From: Lentisphaerae bacterium GWF2_57_35
Lineage (GTDB): Bacteria; Verrucomicrobiota; Kiritimatiellia; CAIQIC01; GWF2-57-35
NCBI GenBank assembly: GCA_001804865.1
Contig: MHBK01000036.1
Coordinates: 51,957-115,956 of the forward strand
Direction: 5' to 3'
DNA length: 64,000 nucleotides
The notes beneath the pieces were generated by a model. It made no database searches. It worked only from the letters and a program-made list of their open reading frames with translations, and had not been told where the DNA came from. The translations under genes were made by a program, and so were the position numbers. Within the stretch, counting starts at the first letter, position 1. The number at the start of each line of letters is the position of its first letter. This document shows positions 1-8,605 of this stretch, piece after piece.

Positions 1-25
1 GCCGGGCGCAGCGCGGGAAAAGCTT

Positions 26-103
26 AAACCACAGATGAACACAGATAGACACGGATAGGAAAAGACTCTTTTTTCTGTGTGTATCGGTGTTAATCTGTGG
101 TTT
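26..103. repeat. Inverted repeat (hairpin) of 10/11-bp units
   Basis: Left arm at about 26-58 and right arm at about 75-103 are imperfect inverted copies. The left arm is itself built of related units (ACCACAGATGA, ACACAGATAG, ACACGGATAG). It lies upstream of parA. A sister element with the same layout and a related unit (ACACGAAT core) is at 5110-5238. It could fold as a long hairpin in RNA or single-stranded DNA. Confidence 0.8.
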
Positions 104-210
104 CTAAATTCTTTGCCGTTTATCGTGGCTTCTTTTCCGTGTCTCAGCCTTGCGGGATGGGATGTGATATGTTTAGAATGCGCGGCTTTTTGAGCGGAAG
201 GTGTAATACG

Positions 211-1089
211 ATGAAAACGGGCATCATAGCAGTGGCCAACCAAAAAGGCGGCGTAGGCAAAACCACGACCGCTGTGAATCTTGCGGCTTGCCTGGCCGAA
301 AAACGCCGGCAGGTATTGCTGATCGATATCGATCCCCAGGCGAACGCCACCAGCGGGCTGGGGCTGAAAAAACAGCCCGGCGCGAGCATCTACGGCGCCC
401 TGTCGGGCGAAAAATCCGCCGATTCGCTCATCCAGACCACCTCCGTAAAAATGCTCGACATGATCCCGTCCGAAATCGATCTGGCCGGCGCCGAAGTCGA
501 AATCGCTCGGGCGGACGGGTATCTCTTCCGCCTCAAAGGGATCGTCTCGACGATCCTGGCGTTGGAGAAATATCATTACATCCTGCTGGATTGTTCGCCG
601 TCGCTGGGTTTGCTCACCATGAACGCGCTGGCCAGCGCGGATTCCGTCTTGATCCCGATCCAATGCGAATATTACGCGTTGGAAGGTCTGTCCATGATGC
701 TCCGGCTGATCGAGCAGCTCCGGACCAGCGGAACCAATCCGTCGCTGACGCTGGAAGGCATCGTCATGACGATGTACGACAACCGCACGAACCTCTCCAA
801 GCAGGTCGTGCAAGAAGTCATCACGCACTTTGGGGACAAAATCTACGAAACCCTGATCCCCCGCAACGTGCGGCTGGGCGAAGCCCCGAGCTTCGGACAG
901 TCCATTATTACCTATCAATCTTTAAGCACGGGCGCCGTGGCGTACCGGCAACTTGCCCGGGAGTTCATGACCCGCCGCGGCGACGTTGTGCAGGAACAAG
1001 GGGGACTCAACCCCGGAAGCTGGCAGAAAGATGCCGGCGAGACTTCCGCCCCGTTCGCCTTTCTTAATCGAGGAACCGATTCCGTATGA
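211..1089 (+). CDS. parA: ParA/Soj-type chromosome partitioning ATPase
   Basis: A 292-residue ParA-family ATPase, which uses ATP-dependent dimerisation on DNA to segregate origins or position cargo. The deviant Walker A motif KGGVGKTT is at residues 12-19, the second motif DIDPQANATSG follows, and Walker B is in ILLDCSPSLG; the length is normal for chromosomal Soj. I chose the ATG at 211 because the family's usual start (MKTGIIAVANQKGG) begins there and GGAAGG lies about 10 bases upstream; the frame is open upstream but that part is unlike the family. The stop overlaps the start of the next gene as ATGA, so the two are translationally coupled, as parAB normally are. Confidence 0.95.
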   Translation: MKTGIIAVANQKGGVGKTTTAVNLAACLAEKRRQVLLIDIDPQANATSGLGLKKQPGASIYGALSGEKSADSLIQTTSVKMLDMIPSEIDLAGAEVEIARADGYLFRLKGIVSTILALEKYHYILLDCSPSLGLLTMNALASADSVLIPIQCEYYALEGLSMMLRLIEQLRTSGTNPSLTLEGIVMTMYDNRTNLSKQVVQEVITHFGDKIYETLIPRNVRLGEAPSFGQSIITYQSLSTGAVAYRQLAREFMTRRGDVVQEQGGLNPGSWQKDAGETSAPFAFLNRGTDSV

Positions 1090-2276
1090 ACGAAAATGCA
1101 AAACCTTCCAAGCTGGGACGCGGCCTGTTCGACCTGATGGAGGAAACCGCCGCCGCCCGCACCATGACGCCCCTTTCATCCGGCGGCCTCATGCGGCTTC
1201 CGCTCGACGTCGTCAAGCCCGGCCCCTGGCAGGCGCGCATGACCGCCACCAGCGAGGACAACGAGAATCTCGTTCAATCCATCCGCGACCGGGGCGTGCT
1301 CCATCCCATCCTCGTGCGGCGCGTCGGGGAAACCTTCGAACTGATCGCCGGGCGCCGCCGCCTCGAAGCGGCCAAAGCGGCGGGTCTGAAAGATATTCAG
1401 GCGCTGGTTATGCAAGCCACCGATCAACAATGCATCGAATTGTTTCTCGTCGAAAATTTGCAGCGCAAGGAATTGCCGCCCGACTACCGAAACTGGCTGT
1501 CCGACGAATTGACCCGGGAATACGGCATCACCCCCGACCAATTGAAGGAATTGCTGCGTACGGAATTGCCGACGCCTCCGCCGCCGCCACCTCCACCGCC
1601 CGTCGAGGTTAAATCCGCTCCGCCATCATCGGCGGTTGCCGTTCCCATCACCCTCGCCACGCCGACGAGAACGAGAAAAACCTGGCTATGGATGGGCAGC
1701 GCGATCGCGGCCTCTTTTGTTCTGGGTATGAGCGTCCTTTGGATGCTGCTCTACCTGCCCGCCAGCCGGCAGGCTCTTGTGACCAATGCGGAACCTGTCG
1801 TGGCGGAGCCGGCCCCTTCGCTGCCCGCGCAACTCCCGCTCCTGCCCGAATTATCCGTGACAGGAACCCATTCGGTCGAAACCGCCGGCAAACGCGTAAT
1901 CCTTTTCGATGCGCCCGTGTTCCAGTACGGAACCGTTTTTAGCGGAGACCTCACCAATACGCTGCAGCAATTGGCTGCGGCCATGAACGACATCCCCAAC
2001 GCGATCTTCCGAATCGTCGGCCACACAGGTCCCGATCCCCTGCCAACCACGGACGTGTATGCCGACAATTATGCCCTGGGCCTCGCCCGCGCCGAAGCGG
2101 TCTACAATTATCTCCGCACGAGCGGCCGCGTCGCCGTCGAACGGCTGACAATCGGTTCTCTCGGCGGCGACGAACCGCCGTGGCCCATCGATGCCCCTGG
2201 CGCCCGGGCCAAAAACCGCACGGTAACGATCGAGTTGATTCCTCAAAACGAATTACGGCAGCGACCATCTCATTAA
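1086..2276 (+). CDS. ParB N-domain / transmembrane / OmpA fusion
   Basis: A 396-residue chimera. Residues 1 to about 150 are a ParB N-terminal (CTPase) domain: the typical LGRGL start, the arginine patch AGRRRLEAA near 87-95 (GERR box), and the VENLQRKEL box near 125. The usual central KorB-type helix-turn-helix that reads parS is absent, because only about 35 residues separate the ENLQR box from a polyproline run at about 163-172. A single membrane helix spans about 198-223. Residues about 271-391 resemble OmpA C-terminal domains (RIVGHTG near the middle, ARAKNRTVTIEL at the end). Predicted topology is ParB part in the cytoplasm and OmpA part on periplasmic peptidoglycan. It overlaps parA by 4 bases. 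I infer a role tethering the partition machinery to the wall; how DNA would be recognised is not evident. Confidence 0.85.
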   Translation: MNENAKPSKLGRGLFDLMEETAAARTMTPLSSGGLMRLPLDVVKPGPWQARMTATSEDNENLVQSIRDRGVLHPILVRRVGETFELIAGRRRLEAAKAAGLKDIQALVMQATDQQCIELFLVENLQRKELPPDYRNWLSDELTREYGITPDQLKELLRTELPTPPPPPPPPPVEVKSAPPSSAVAVPITLATPTRTRKTWLWMGSAIAASFVLGMSVLWMLLYLPASRQALVTNAEPVVAEPAPSLPAQLPLLPELSVTGTHSVETAGKRVILFDAPVFQYGTVFSGDLTNTLQQLAAAMNDIPNAIFRIVGHTGPDPLPTTDVYADNYALGLARAEAVYNYLRTSGRVAVERLTIGSLGGDEPPWPIDAPGARAKNRTVTIELIPQNELRQRPSH

Positions 2277-2283
2277 TTTCGAC

Positions 2284-3384
2284 TCATCGTACGATCAGGA
2301 TGAGCGAAGCCCTTTGCAGCGCACAAATCTTATTGTAAAAGCCTCCAACCGTTACGATGACATTCCCGGGATAAAACGAATCCAAAGCCATGACCCCCAG
2401 GAAAGACCCGTCGGCTTGCGGCGTCAATTTGATGGTGACAACATTGTTTTTAAGCCTATTGCCCACGACCTTTTTACCCTGCAACTGCGCAGCGGCCCAG
2501 CATTTCGAGTTCCTGGAATCCAGGCTTTTATCCTTAATGCGAATGTAGAGTTTTTCGTTTGTCCGGTAGGTGTTTACCGCCTGATTGCCCTCGGCTTGAT
2601 TGGAAAATCCGATAACGGAATTGTATTCGATGGGAGCGGCAGGAGGAGCAGGAGGTTCGCCGCCGCCCTGCACGTAGAGTGAGCTGATTTCCTGCGCGGA
2701 CAAAGCGCGATTGTAAATCCGCAATTCATCCATTTTCCCTTGATAGGAAGCAGCGCCATAATCGCCCGCGACGGCAGCGCCCATGGTCAAATTCACGGCT
2801 TGTGAAACCGTAGACATGACGGTCGTCGCACGCCCGCACTCCAGGCCGTCCACATACACAATGAGATTGGTTCCATTGTATACGCCGGTCATATGCGTCC
2901 ATCGGCCCGTTTGCAGGGTTACATTGGTGACAATGAGTTCATTGAAGGAACCGCCGGCGCCTGTGTCGAAAAAAGGATGGCCTCCCAAGACATAGCCCAA
3001 AGCATATTGACGGAGTGGCGAGTTACCCAGGTCATACCATTTGCCCGCAATGGTTCTGCATCGGGAACCATAGCCTCCAATGTCATCGGGATTAATCCAT
3101 GCCGAAATACTCATCGGCCCAACCAGATTGATGGATGCCGCAGAGCCGGCATCGAGATAACTCCCGTAACCGGCAAAATATGCAGCGGAGTTTGCCCTGT
3201 TATCGTTATCAGAAGTAAAAACAACGCTTCCGTGCGATTGGGCGTTATTCCCTTGGCCGCTTGAATCGTTGAAATTTCCGCTAAATGAATAGTTGAGGAC
3301 CAACCCATCGTTCAATCCCGCCCAGGAAAATTGAAGAGTTAGGCCTGTCAGCAGCACAAACATATGGACTATGCGTATTTTCAT
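2284..3384 (-). CDS. Secreted LamG-domain protein
   Basis: A 366-residue exported protein. Residues 1-22 are a signal peptide ending in QFSWA. Residues about 28-235 are a LamG/concanavalin-like lectin fold (LVLNYSFSGNFNDSSGQGN at the start, MDELRIYNRALSAQEI at the end), a domain that binds carbohydrate or protein surfaces. A proline-rich hinge follows, then a roughly 110-residue C-terminal domain I do not recognise. The ATG at 3384 has a GGAGG ribosome site 7 bases upstream. It converges with the parAB genes and stands apart from the next minus-strand gene by 137 bases. The ligand cannot be told from sequence. Confidence 0.85.
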   Translation of the reverse strand: MKIRIVHMFVLLTGLTLQFSWAGLNDGLVLNYSFSGNFNDSSGQGNNAQSHGSVVFTSDNDNRANSAAYFAGYGSYLDAGSAASINLVGPMSISAWINPDDIGGYGSRCRTIAGKWYDLGNSPLRQYALGYVLGGHPFFDTGAGGSFNELIVTNVTLQTGRWTHMTGVYNGTNLIVYVDGLECGRATTVMSTVSQAVNLTMGAAVAGDYGAASYQGKMDELRIYNRALSAQEISSLYVQGGGEPPAPPAAPIEYNSVIGFSNQAEGNQAVNTYRTNEKLYIRIKDKSLDSRNSKCWAAAQLQGKKVVGNRLKNNVVTIKLTPQADGSFLGVMALDSFYPGNVIVTVGGFYNKICALQRASLILIVR

Positions 3385-3521
3385 TGATTTCCTCCTTAAC
3401 TAAACGTCAATACGTAGCCCTTTTGCGGCCTAGCATCAATCTAATACGGCAAAATAGATTGATTAGGTTCATGACGACTTTTCCAAAAAAAATCGATGAG
3501 GAATAACCTGTAAAGGCAGAC

Positions 3522-5090
3522 TTATCCGCGATTTGAAAGCAGCTTACCGGTCCGCTCCCCTGTCAATCGCCCATCCCGAATGGTCATAGCGCCATTAACC
3601 ACGACGGCTTGAATACCGCTGGCGAGTTGGTGTGGCTTGGCGTAAGAGGCCGGGGTGGAGAGACGTTGAGGATCGAAGGCAACAACGTCGGCATATTTTC
3701 CTTTGGCCAGGACCCCGCGATCAGTCAACTGGAAATGGGCGGCCGGCAGCGAGGTCATTTTGCGGATGGCTTCGGCGGGTTCTACGGTCTTGCCGTCAAA
3801 AGCGGCGCGCAAAAAGAAAGGGAACGAGCCATAGGCCCTTGGATGGGGATGATCTTTGCTCAAGGGGCCTTCCGGCGAGCGGATCGATGCATCCGAGCCG
3901 ATCATGACATACGGCTCAGCCAGAATCTTCCACATGTTTTCCTCGCTCATCCCGAAGAAGATGGCGCCCGTGTGCAGTTGGTCGGTTTCAAAGAGATGAA
4001 AGGCGGCATCCACGGGTTCCAACTTCAAGTGCGATGCCATGTCGACCAATTTCATGCCCTGAAACGATGCGTTCTCCGGAGCCCAGGTCGAACCAATCAG
4101 GACGCCGGTCCAATACGCATCATCGCGACCGGCTAAAATTTCTTCGCGGATTTTTTTTCGCGTGGTTGCGCTGCCGAGCCGGGCCAAAATTGTTTCGCGT
4201 CCGCCTTCGGCGGCCCAGTCCGGCAGGATGACATCCAGGTCCGTGCAGGCGGCGGTATAAGGATAGCGATCCGCCGCGACATTCAGGCCTTCGGCGCGGG
4301 CGCTGCGAATCCGATCCAATGCAGCATCCACAAGATGCCAGTTTTTGCGGCCGGAGGTTTTCAAATGGGAAATTTCCACGCGAATTCCGGTTTGGCGGCC
4401 GACCCGGAGCGTCTCGTCGATGGCCTCCAGCAAACGGGCGCCTTCGCTGCGCATGTGGGAGGTATAGATTTTATTCCGGGCCGCCGCGACGCGGGCCAGG
4501 GCATGTATTTCCTCGGGCTGGGCAAACATTCCGGGCGCGTAGATCAGCCCCGTGCTCAACCCGGCCCCGCCCTCCTCCAGCGCTTGTTCCAGCAACGCGC
4601 ACATCCGGCGGATTTCGTCCGGCTGCGACGGGCGGCCTTCATAACCCATCACGCCCACGCGCAAGTTGCGATGCCCGATCAGCAGCACTACATTCACGGC
4701 CGGACGCGCCTGCTCCAGCAGGCGTCGATAGTCGGCGACGCTGCTCCAGACGCCGGGATAGTTCTTGTCCTGCCAATCGGACGGAATTTGAAACGCCCCC
4801 AGGCGCGGCGCAGCGGAAGCTCCGCAATTGCCGACCACCTCGGTGGTCACGCCTTGGAAAATCTTGCTGGGCGCGGACGGTTCGATCAACAGATACGCGT
4901 CGGAATGCGAATGCACATCGATAAAGCCCGGGCACACGCACAGGCCCTGTGCTTGAACCGTCTCGTCCGCCTCGGCTTGGCTCAAATCGCCGATCTCCAC
5001 AATCCGCCCGTCCCGAATCCCCACGTCCGCCCCGAAAGGCTTCAGCCCGGTCCCATCGTAAATTTTGCCGCCGACAATTTTGATGTCCAT
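3522..5090 (-). CDS. N-acyl-D-amino-acid deacylase (amidohydrolase)
   Basis: A 522-residue amidohydrolase of the D-aminoacylase family, which hydrolyses N-acyl-D-amino acids, possibly for recycling D-residues from peptidoglycan or peptides. Metal ligands are visible: VHSHSD (His60, His62), the family cysteine in VVGNCGAS near residue 92, a histidine in EISHLKTSG near 218, and the aspartate in MIGSDASIRSPEG near 370. Length is normal for the family. No signal peptide, so cytoplasmic. A hairpin repeat lies directly upstream (5110-5238) and would separate its transcript from the genes before it. Confidence 0.9.
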   Translation of the reverse strand: MDIKIVGGKIYDGTGLKPFGADVGIRDGRIVEIGDLSQAEADETVQAQGLCVCPGFIDVHSHSDAYLLIEPSAPSKIFQGVTTEVVGNCGASAAPRLGAFQIPSDWQDKNYPGVWSSVADYRRLLEQARPAVNVVLLIGHRNLRVGVMGYEGRPSQPDEIRRMCALLEQALEEGGAGLSTGLIYAPGMFAQPEEIHALARVAAARNKIYTSHMRSEGARLLEAIDETLRVGRQTGIRVEISHLKTSGRKNWHLVDAALDRIRSARAEGLNVAADRYPYTAACTDLDVILPDWAAEGGRETILARLGSATTRKKIREEILAGRDDAYWTGVLIGSTWAPENASFQGMKLVDMASHLKLEPVDAAFHLFETDQLHTGAIFFGMSEENMWKILAEPYVMIGSDASIRSPEGPLSKDHPHPRAYGSFPFFLRAAFDGKTVEPAEAIRKMTSLPAAHFQLTDRGVLAKGKYADVVAFDPQRLSTPASYAKPHQLASGIQAVVVNGAMTIRDGRLTGERTGKLLSNRG

Positions 5091-5109
5091 CGATTTCTCT
5101 AAAAAAGAT

Positions 5110-5238
5110 TAACCACGAATGAACACGAATAGACACGAATAAAGAGTTTTTCAAACAGGGACAGGGGGATGCTCGGCCTGATTCAGCAAGACACTATTCT
5201 TTCATAATTCGTGTCTATTCGTGTTCATTCGTGGTTGA
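5110..5238. repeat. Inverted repeat of ACACGAAT-type units
   Basis: Left arm 5112-5141 and right arm 5206-5235 are nearly perfect inverted copies about 29-30 bases long, separated by about 64 bases. Each arm is three units of the type ACCACGAATGA, ACACGAATAG, ACACGAAT. It is a sister of the element at 26-103. The right arm supplies the last codons and stop of the Cys-rich gene at 5215-5808. Confidence 0.9.
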
Positions 5239-5808
5239 TATATCTTGTTCAGCATTGGCTGGCACGGGGTCCGGGGCCAGCTCGGGCGCCGGCGCGGGTT
5301 TTTCGGCCGGGGCGTGGGCGACGCCGAGCATGGCGAGCACTTCCTCTTGCACCTGGGTCAATTCTGTCAGGCGCAATTCCGGGTCGGGAACCAGGAAGGT
5401 TTCCTGGCTCTTCTTGTGTTCGTAGACGCGGATCTTGAGGCCGTCTTCCCGAACCTGAACGTCGCGTTCGATCAAAATTCTCCGCCGTTCCAGCATGACG
5501 GCCAAGATATAGATGACGTTCCGATGCGCCGGGTTGTCCGTTTCCATGAGCTGGCGGAGCAGCGATTCGGCGGTCTCCTTTTTCAGCGTCTCCTCCGACG
5601 GAGGCGGCGGGGCTTTGAAAACGGTCTTCCAGACGCTCAGGGACTTGTCGCCGGCTTCCGCTTTCCAGCACGGTTCGCAACGATCTTCGCGGGCATAACC
5701 TTCCTCTCCGAAGGTTAAACGGGAATAAAAGGTCTCGCCATCGGCAAACGACTTGTTGCACTTCTGGCAGGCCTCATTTCTCGACTTGATGTTCCATTCC
5801 TGATTCAT
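5215..5808 (-). CDS. Cys-rich zinc-ribbon-like protein, unknown function
   Basis: A 197-residue protein I do not recognise. Two CxxC pairs near residues 14-17 (CQKC) and about 44-47 (CEPC) suggest a structural zinc site. The middle is charged and helical, with a stretch about how many copies of a value are stored unknown to me; the C-terminal 35 residues are rich in Pro, Ala and Glu and look disordered. The ATG at 5808 has GGAG about 6 bases upstream and overlaps the end of the preceding TPR gene by 35 bases, so it is the last gene of the exbB-exbD-TPR run. The final residues and stop codon come from the right arm of the hairpin repeat, so the original 3' end may have been replaced. Confidence 0.7.
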   Translation of the reverse strand: MNQEWNIKSRNEACQKCNKSFADGETFYSRLTFGEEGYAREDRCEPCWKAEAGDKSLSVWKTVFKAPPPPSEETLKKETAESLLRQLMETDNPAHRNVIYILAVMLERRRILIERDVQVREDGLKIRVYEHKKSQETFLVPDPELRLTELTQVQEEVLAMLGVAHAPAEKPAPAPELAPDPVPANAEQDISTTNEHE

Positions 5809-8095
5809 CTCGGCTCCATTCGCTGTCCGGGTAGCGGCTCTTTAATTCTTCCAGCGTTTTCAAACGATCTTTTTCGCGGCCCAATTGTTTGAAGGCCTCG
5901 GCGGCCCGGAACAGACATTCGGGCACGAGGGTCGGATCGTCGAACAATACCGCCACGCTCATATAATACCGGGCCGCCTGATCCCACTCGCGGCGAAGCC
6001 CGGCTACTTGCCCAAGTCCATAATAGCTTTTAGCCCGGATGTCGAGCAGTTCTCCGGCGGAGGACATATCGGCGGCCTGCTGATAATACGTCTGCGCCGC
6101 GTCCAGGCGGTTCGCGCGCCGGTCGATGTCGGCCAGGTAAAGGGCGGCTTCGGCCCCCTCTCCGGTCTTGGCTGGTTGCTTCAAGGCCTCCTCGAACGCC
6201 TTGCGAGCCTCGGCATCGTTTCCGCCCTCCAGTTGACCCTTGCCCGCCAGACACCAACCGATTTGTTTCCAGTCCGCGTCGGAGGAACTCTTCGCCAGCG
6301 TTTCGGCCGACCGAATGGCCTTATCGAAAGTCTTTTGTTCCAGCCAATGCCGCGCCAGCCACTCCAGCAGGGCGGGCGGCATGTCGGCCCGTGCGCCTTC
6401 TTCCAACAAGCCCTGCAAGACGCCGGCGGAGGCGTCCATTTGGCCGCGCTTCTGCAAAACGGCGGCGAGGCGATACTTCACGATCGCCACTTCGGAGGTC
6501 GAAGGGCCAAGCTTGAGCGATGCCTGCAAGGCCTTTTCGGCTTTCTCCGTTTCGCCGGCTTCTTCGTAAATCACGCCAAGCCAGTATTGCACCTGCGAAG
6601 CGTAGGGAGAATCGGGATAAATCCCCAGAAGTTTGCCGAAGGTTGCCGCCGACTCCTTGGCGCGACCCGACTTATATTCGGTCAGCGCCTTTTGAAAATA
6701 CGCTTCCTCCTCGCGCGCATGGCCCGGATAACCCGCGATCAGCCGGTCCCAGTCTTTAATGGCTTCGGCCGGCTCGTCCTTGCGGCTGCGGCACCACGCC
6801 GAGGCGAAGAGGGCTTCCGGCGCCAGCTCGTTGGCCGGATGGTCCTGCACGACTTGGCGGTAGCATTCCGAGGCGCGCGCGTAATCGCCGCGCGTCCGGC
6901 TCAATTCGGCCAGGCGATACCAAGCCGAGGCGGCGCGCTCGCTTTGGGGAAACTGCTTCAGGAACGCCTCGTAACGGGTCTGCGCCTGGGCATTCTTCCC
7001 CAACTCCATAAAGGACTCCGCCACCATCCAGGCAAAATCCTCCGCGACCTCCGGCGCCGGCTTGAGCTTGTCCGCGCGCGCGGCGACTTCGTCGAAGCGT
7101 TTGGCCTGAAAATACAAAAGGGCTTGCTCGTAGGAGGCCATGGCGCAAGACGAGCTCTGGGGATACTGCGTCAGCAATTCGGCATAGGTCCGCAGCGCCT
7201 CGTCGCGCTGGTTCAGTTGCCGTTCGCAATTCGCCTTGAGATAAAGCCATTCGTCCGCGTGCTGCGGCTTCTGGGCGAGATGCTTTCGCGCAAGGTCCAG
7301 CCCTTCGCTAAAATGCCCCGCATTGTGATAGCTCCATGCCGCGCGCAGGGCGGCCTCCTGTACTCGGTAATCGTCCGGATATCGGCTCATCAGTTGCTCG
7401 TAAAACTCCGCGCTGCGCGGATAATCCCTTTCGCGAAAAGCCAGCTCGGCGGTTTGATAAACCGCTTCCGCCCCAACCCGGGCCGAGGCCGGCTTCTCCA
7501 GCGCCTTCTCGTACAGCTCCCTCAACGACGACTCGCGCCCTCCCACCCGGTGATAAATCTCCGCCAGCGCGAGGCAGGCATACGAGGCAAAAGGCGATTC
7601 GGGATATTTCTCGATGACCGTCAGAAAGGCCTTCTCGGCCTCTTCCTGAATGCGCAGCTTGTCGAGGCAGTAACCCAGGTAGTATTGCGCCGACGCCATG
7701 ATGTCCGCCGGCGGCTGGGCCGCAATCAGCGCCCGGAACAAGCTCACCGCCTCCAGATATTGCCCCCCGGAAACAAACAACTCCGCCCGGCGGAACTCCG
7801 AGCGGAAACGATATGCACTGGCGGGATGCTCCGTCACCACCCGGCGATAAAAACGATCCGCCCCACCCTTGTTGCCGGTGTGCCGGTAGCTCTCCGCCAG
7901 CCGGAACAACGCCACGTCGTTTTTGGCATACGATGGAAAATCGCGCAACAGGTTGAGATATTCCGGAATGGCCATATCGTACATGCCGCGCGAAAAAATC
8001 CCGTCGGCAAACTGCATCTGTTCGTCGGCGGACATCGCCAAGGACGAAAGGGCCAAGCCCACGACCATTAAAAGAACTGCATAAAAACGCTTCAT
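5774..8095 (-). CDS. Periplasmic tetratricopeptide-repeat protein
   Basis: A 773-residue exported protein with a signal peptide at residues 1-23 (ending LSSLAMSA) followed almost entirely by TPR units, recognisable by repeated patterns such as ALFRLAESYRHTG, AQYYLGYCLDKL and AWYRLAELSRTRGDY. TPR arrays are protein-binding scaffolds. It directly follows exbB and exbD, which recalls the Tol-Pal cluster where a TPR protein (CpoB/YbgF) works with TolQ/TolR, but it is far longer than CpoB. I infer an envelope partner of this ExbBD motor. A 93-base spacer with a GC-rich hairpin precedes it. Confidence 0.85.
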   Translation of the reverse strand: MKRFYAVLLMVVGLALSSLAMSADEQMQFADGIFSRGMYDMAIPEYLNLLRDFPSYAKNDVALFRLAESYRHTGNKGGADRFYRRVVTEHPASAYRFRSEFRRAELFVSGGQYLEAVSLFRALIAAQPPADIMASAQYYLGYCLDKLRIQEEAEKAFLTVIEKYPESPFASYACLALAEIYHRVGGRESSLRELYEKALEKPASARVGAEAVYQTAELAFRERDYPRSAEFYEQLMSRYPDDYRVQEAALRAAWSYHNAGHFSEGLDLARKHLAQKPQHADEWLYLKANCERQLNQRDEALRTYAELLTQYPQSSSCAMASYEQALLYFQAKRFDEVAARADKLKPAPEVAEDFAWMVAESFMELGKNAQAQTRYEAFLKQFPQSERAASAWYRLAELSRTRGDYARASECYRQVVQDHPANELAPEALFASAWCRSRKDEPAEAIKDWDRLIAGYPGHAREEEAYFQKALTEYKSGRAKESAATFGKLLGIYPDSPYASQVQYWLGVIYEEAGETEKAEKALQASLKLGPSTSEVAIVKYRLAAVLQKRGQMDASAGVLQGLLEEGARADMPPALLEWLARHWLEQKTFDKAIRSAETLAKSSSDADWKQIGWCLAGKGQLEGGNDAEARKAFEEALKQPAKTGEGAEAALYLADIDRRANRLDAAQTYYQQAADMSSAGELLDIRAKSYYGLGQVAGLRREWDQAARYYMSVAVLFDDPTLVPECLFRAAEAFKQLGREKDRLKTLEELKSRYPDSEWSRDESGMEHQVEK

Positions 8096-8135
8096 ATCGT
8101 TACTTCTCGATATACATCATGCTAATACACGCGCA

Positions 8136-8199
8136 CGGAGAAGACCACCGGCTTACGCCGACGGCTACGAATCCGTCCAGCGAAGCGGCTACTTCTCCG
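8136..8199. repeat. GC-rich hairpin between exbD and TPR gene
   Basis: Arms CGGAGAAG at 8136-8143 and CTTCTCCG at 8192-8199 pair around a GC-rich centre. The second arm overlaps the last codons and stop of exbD. It could tune read-through into the TPR gene or be a dispersed repeat; I cannot tell which. Confidence 0.4.
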
Positions 8200-8605
8200 G
8201 CACGCCCGTGGCAAAGGAAATGTTCCAAATGTCGGCCTGGCGGCACAGGTCCAGCACGCGAATCACATGCTCGTAAGGAGTGGCCTTGTCGGCCCGAAGG
8301 AGGACCGGCTGCCCGGGAAAAAGTTCGGCCAGCCGCTTGAGCATGCCGGCCAACTCCGGATCGTCCAAGTCGCGCCCATTAACCACCGCCTGGCCATTCG
8401 CCAGGACGTTGACGATGATCTCGCCCGGCAGCCGCTGCGGGGTCTGTCCGGTTTTGGCGGTCGGCAGCGTGATGTCGATTTCGGTCTCCCACTGGGAAAA
8501 GACCTGACTGGTTACGAAAAAGCACAACAGGAGGAAGACGACGTCGATCATCGGCGTCATCTGAAATCCCATCGGTTCCAGCCTTATTTTCGAGCGAAAG
8601 TTCAT
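8189..8605 (-). CDS. exbD: ExbD/TolR-family proton-motor subunit
   Basis: A 138-residue ExbD/TolR protein, the small partner of ExbB that couples inner-membrane proton flow to work in the periplasm. One N-terminal membrane helix covers about residues 20-38, starting in the family motif MTPMIDVVFLLL with the essential aspartate. A periplasmic domain of the usual size follows (GEIIVNVLANGQAVVNG, VLLRADKATPYEHVI). The ATG at 8605 overlaps the exbB stop as ATGA, which fixes the start; the longer open frame upstream is only exbB in another frame. Without a TonB gene next to it, TolR-like and ExbD-like roles cannot be separated. Confidence 0.93.
   Translation of the reverse strand: MNFRSKIRLEPMGFQMTPMIDVVFLLLCFFVTSQVFSQWETEIDITLPTAKTGQTPQRLPGEIIVNVLANGQAVVNGRDLDDPELAGMLKRLAELFPGQPVLLRADKATPYEHVIRVLDLCRQADIWNISFATGVPEK

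Noticed and set aside
5885..8071. 728-codon plus-strand frame opposite the TPR gene
   Set aside because: The minus-strand frame has a signal peptide and clear TPR periodicity; the antisense one is Arg/Leu-rich without recognisable motifs.
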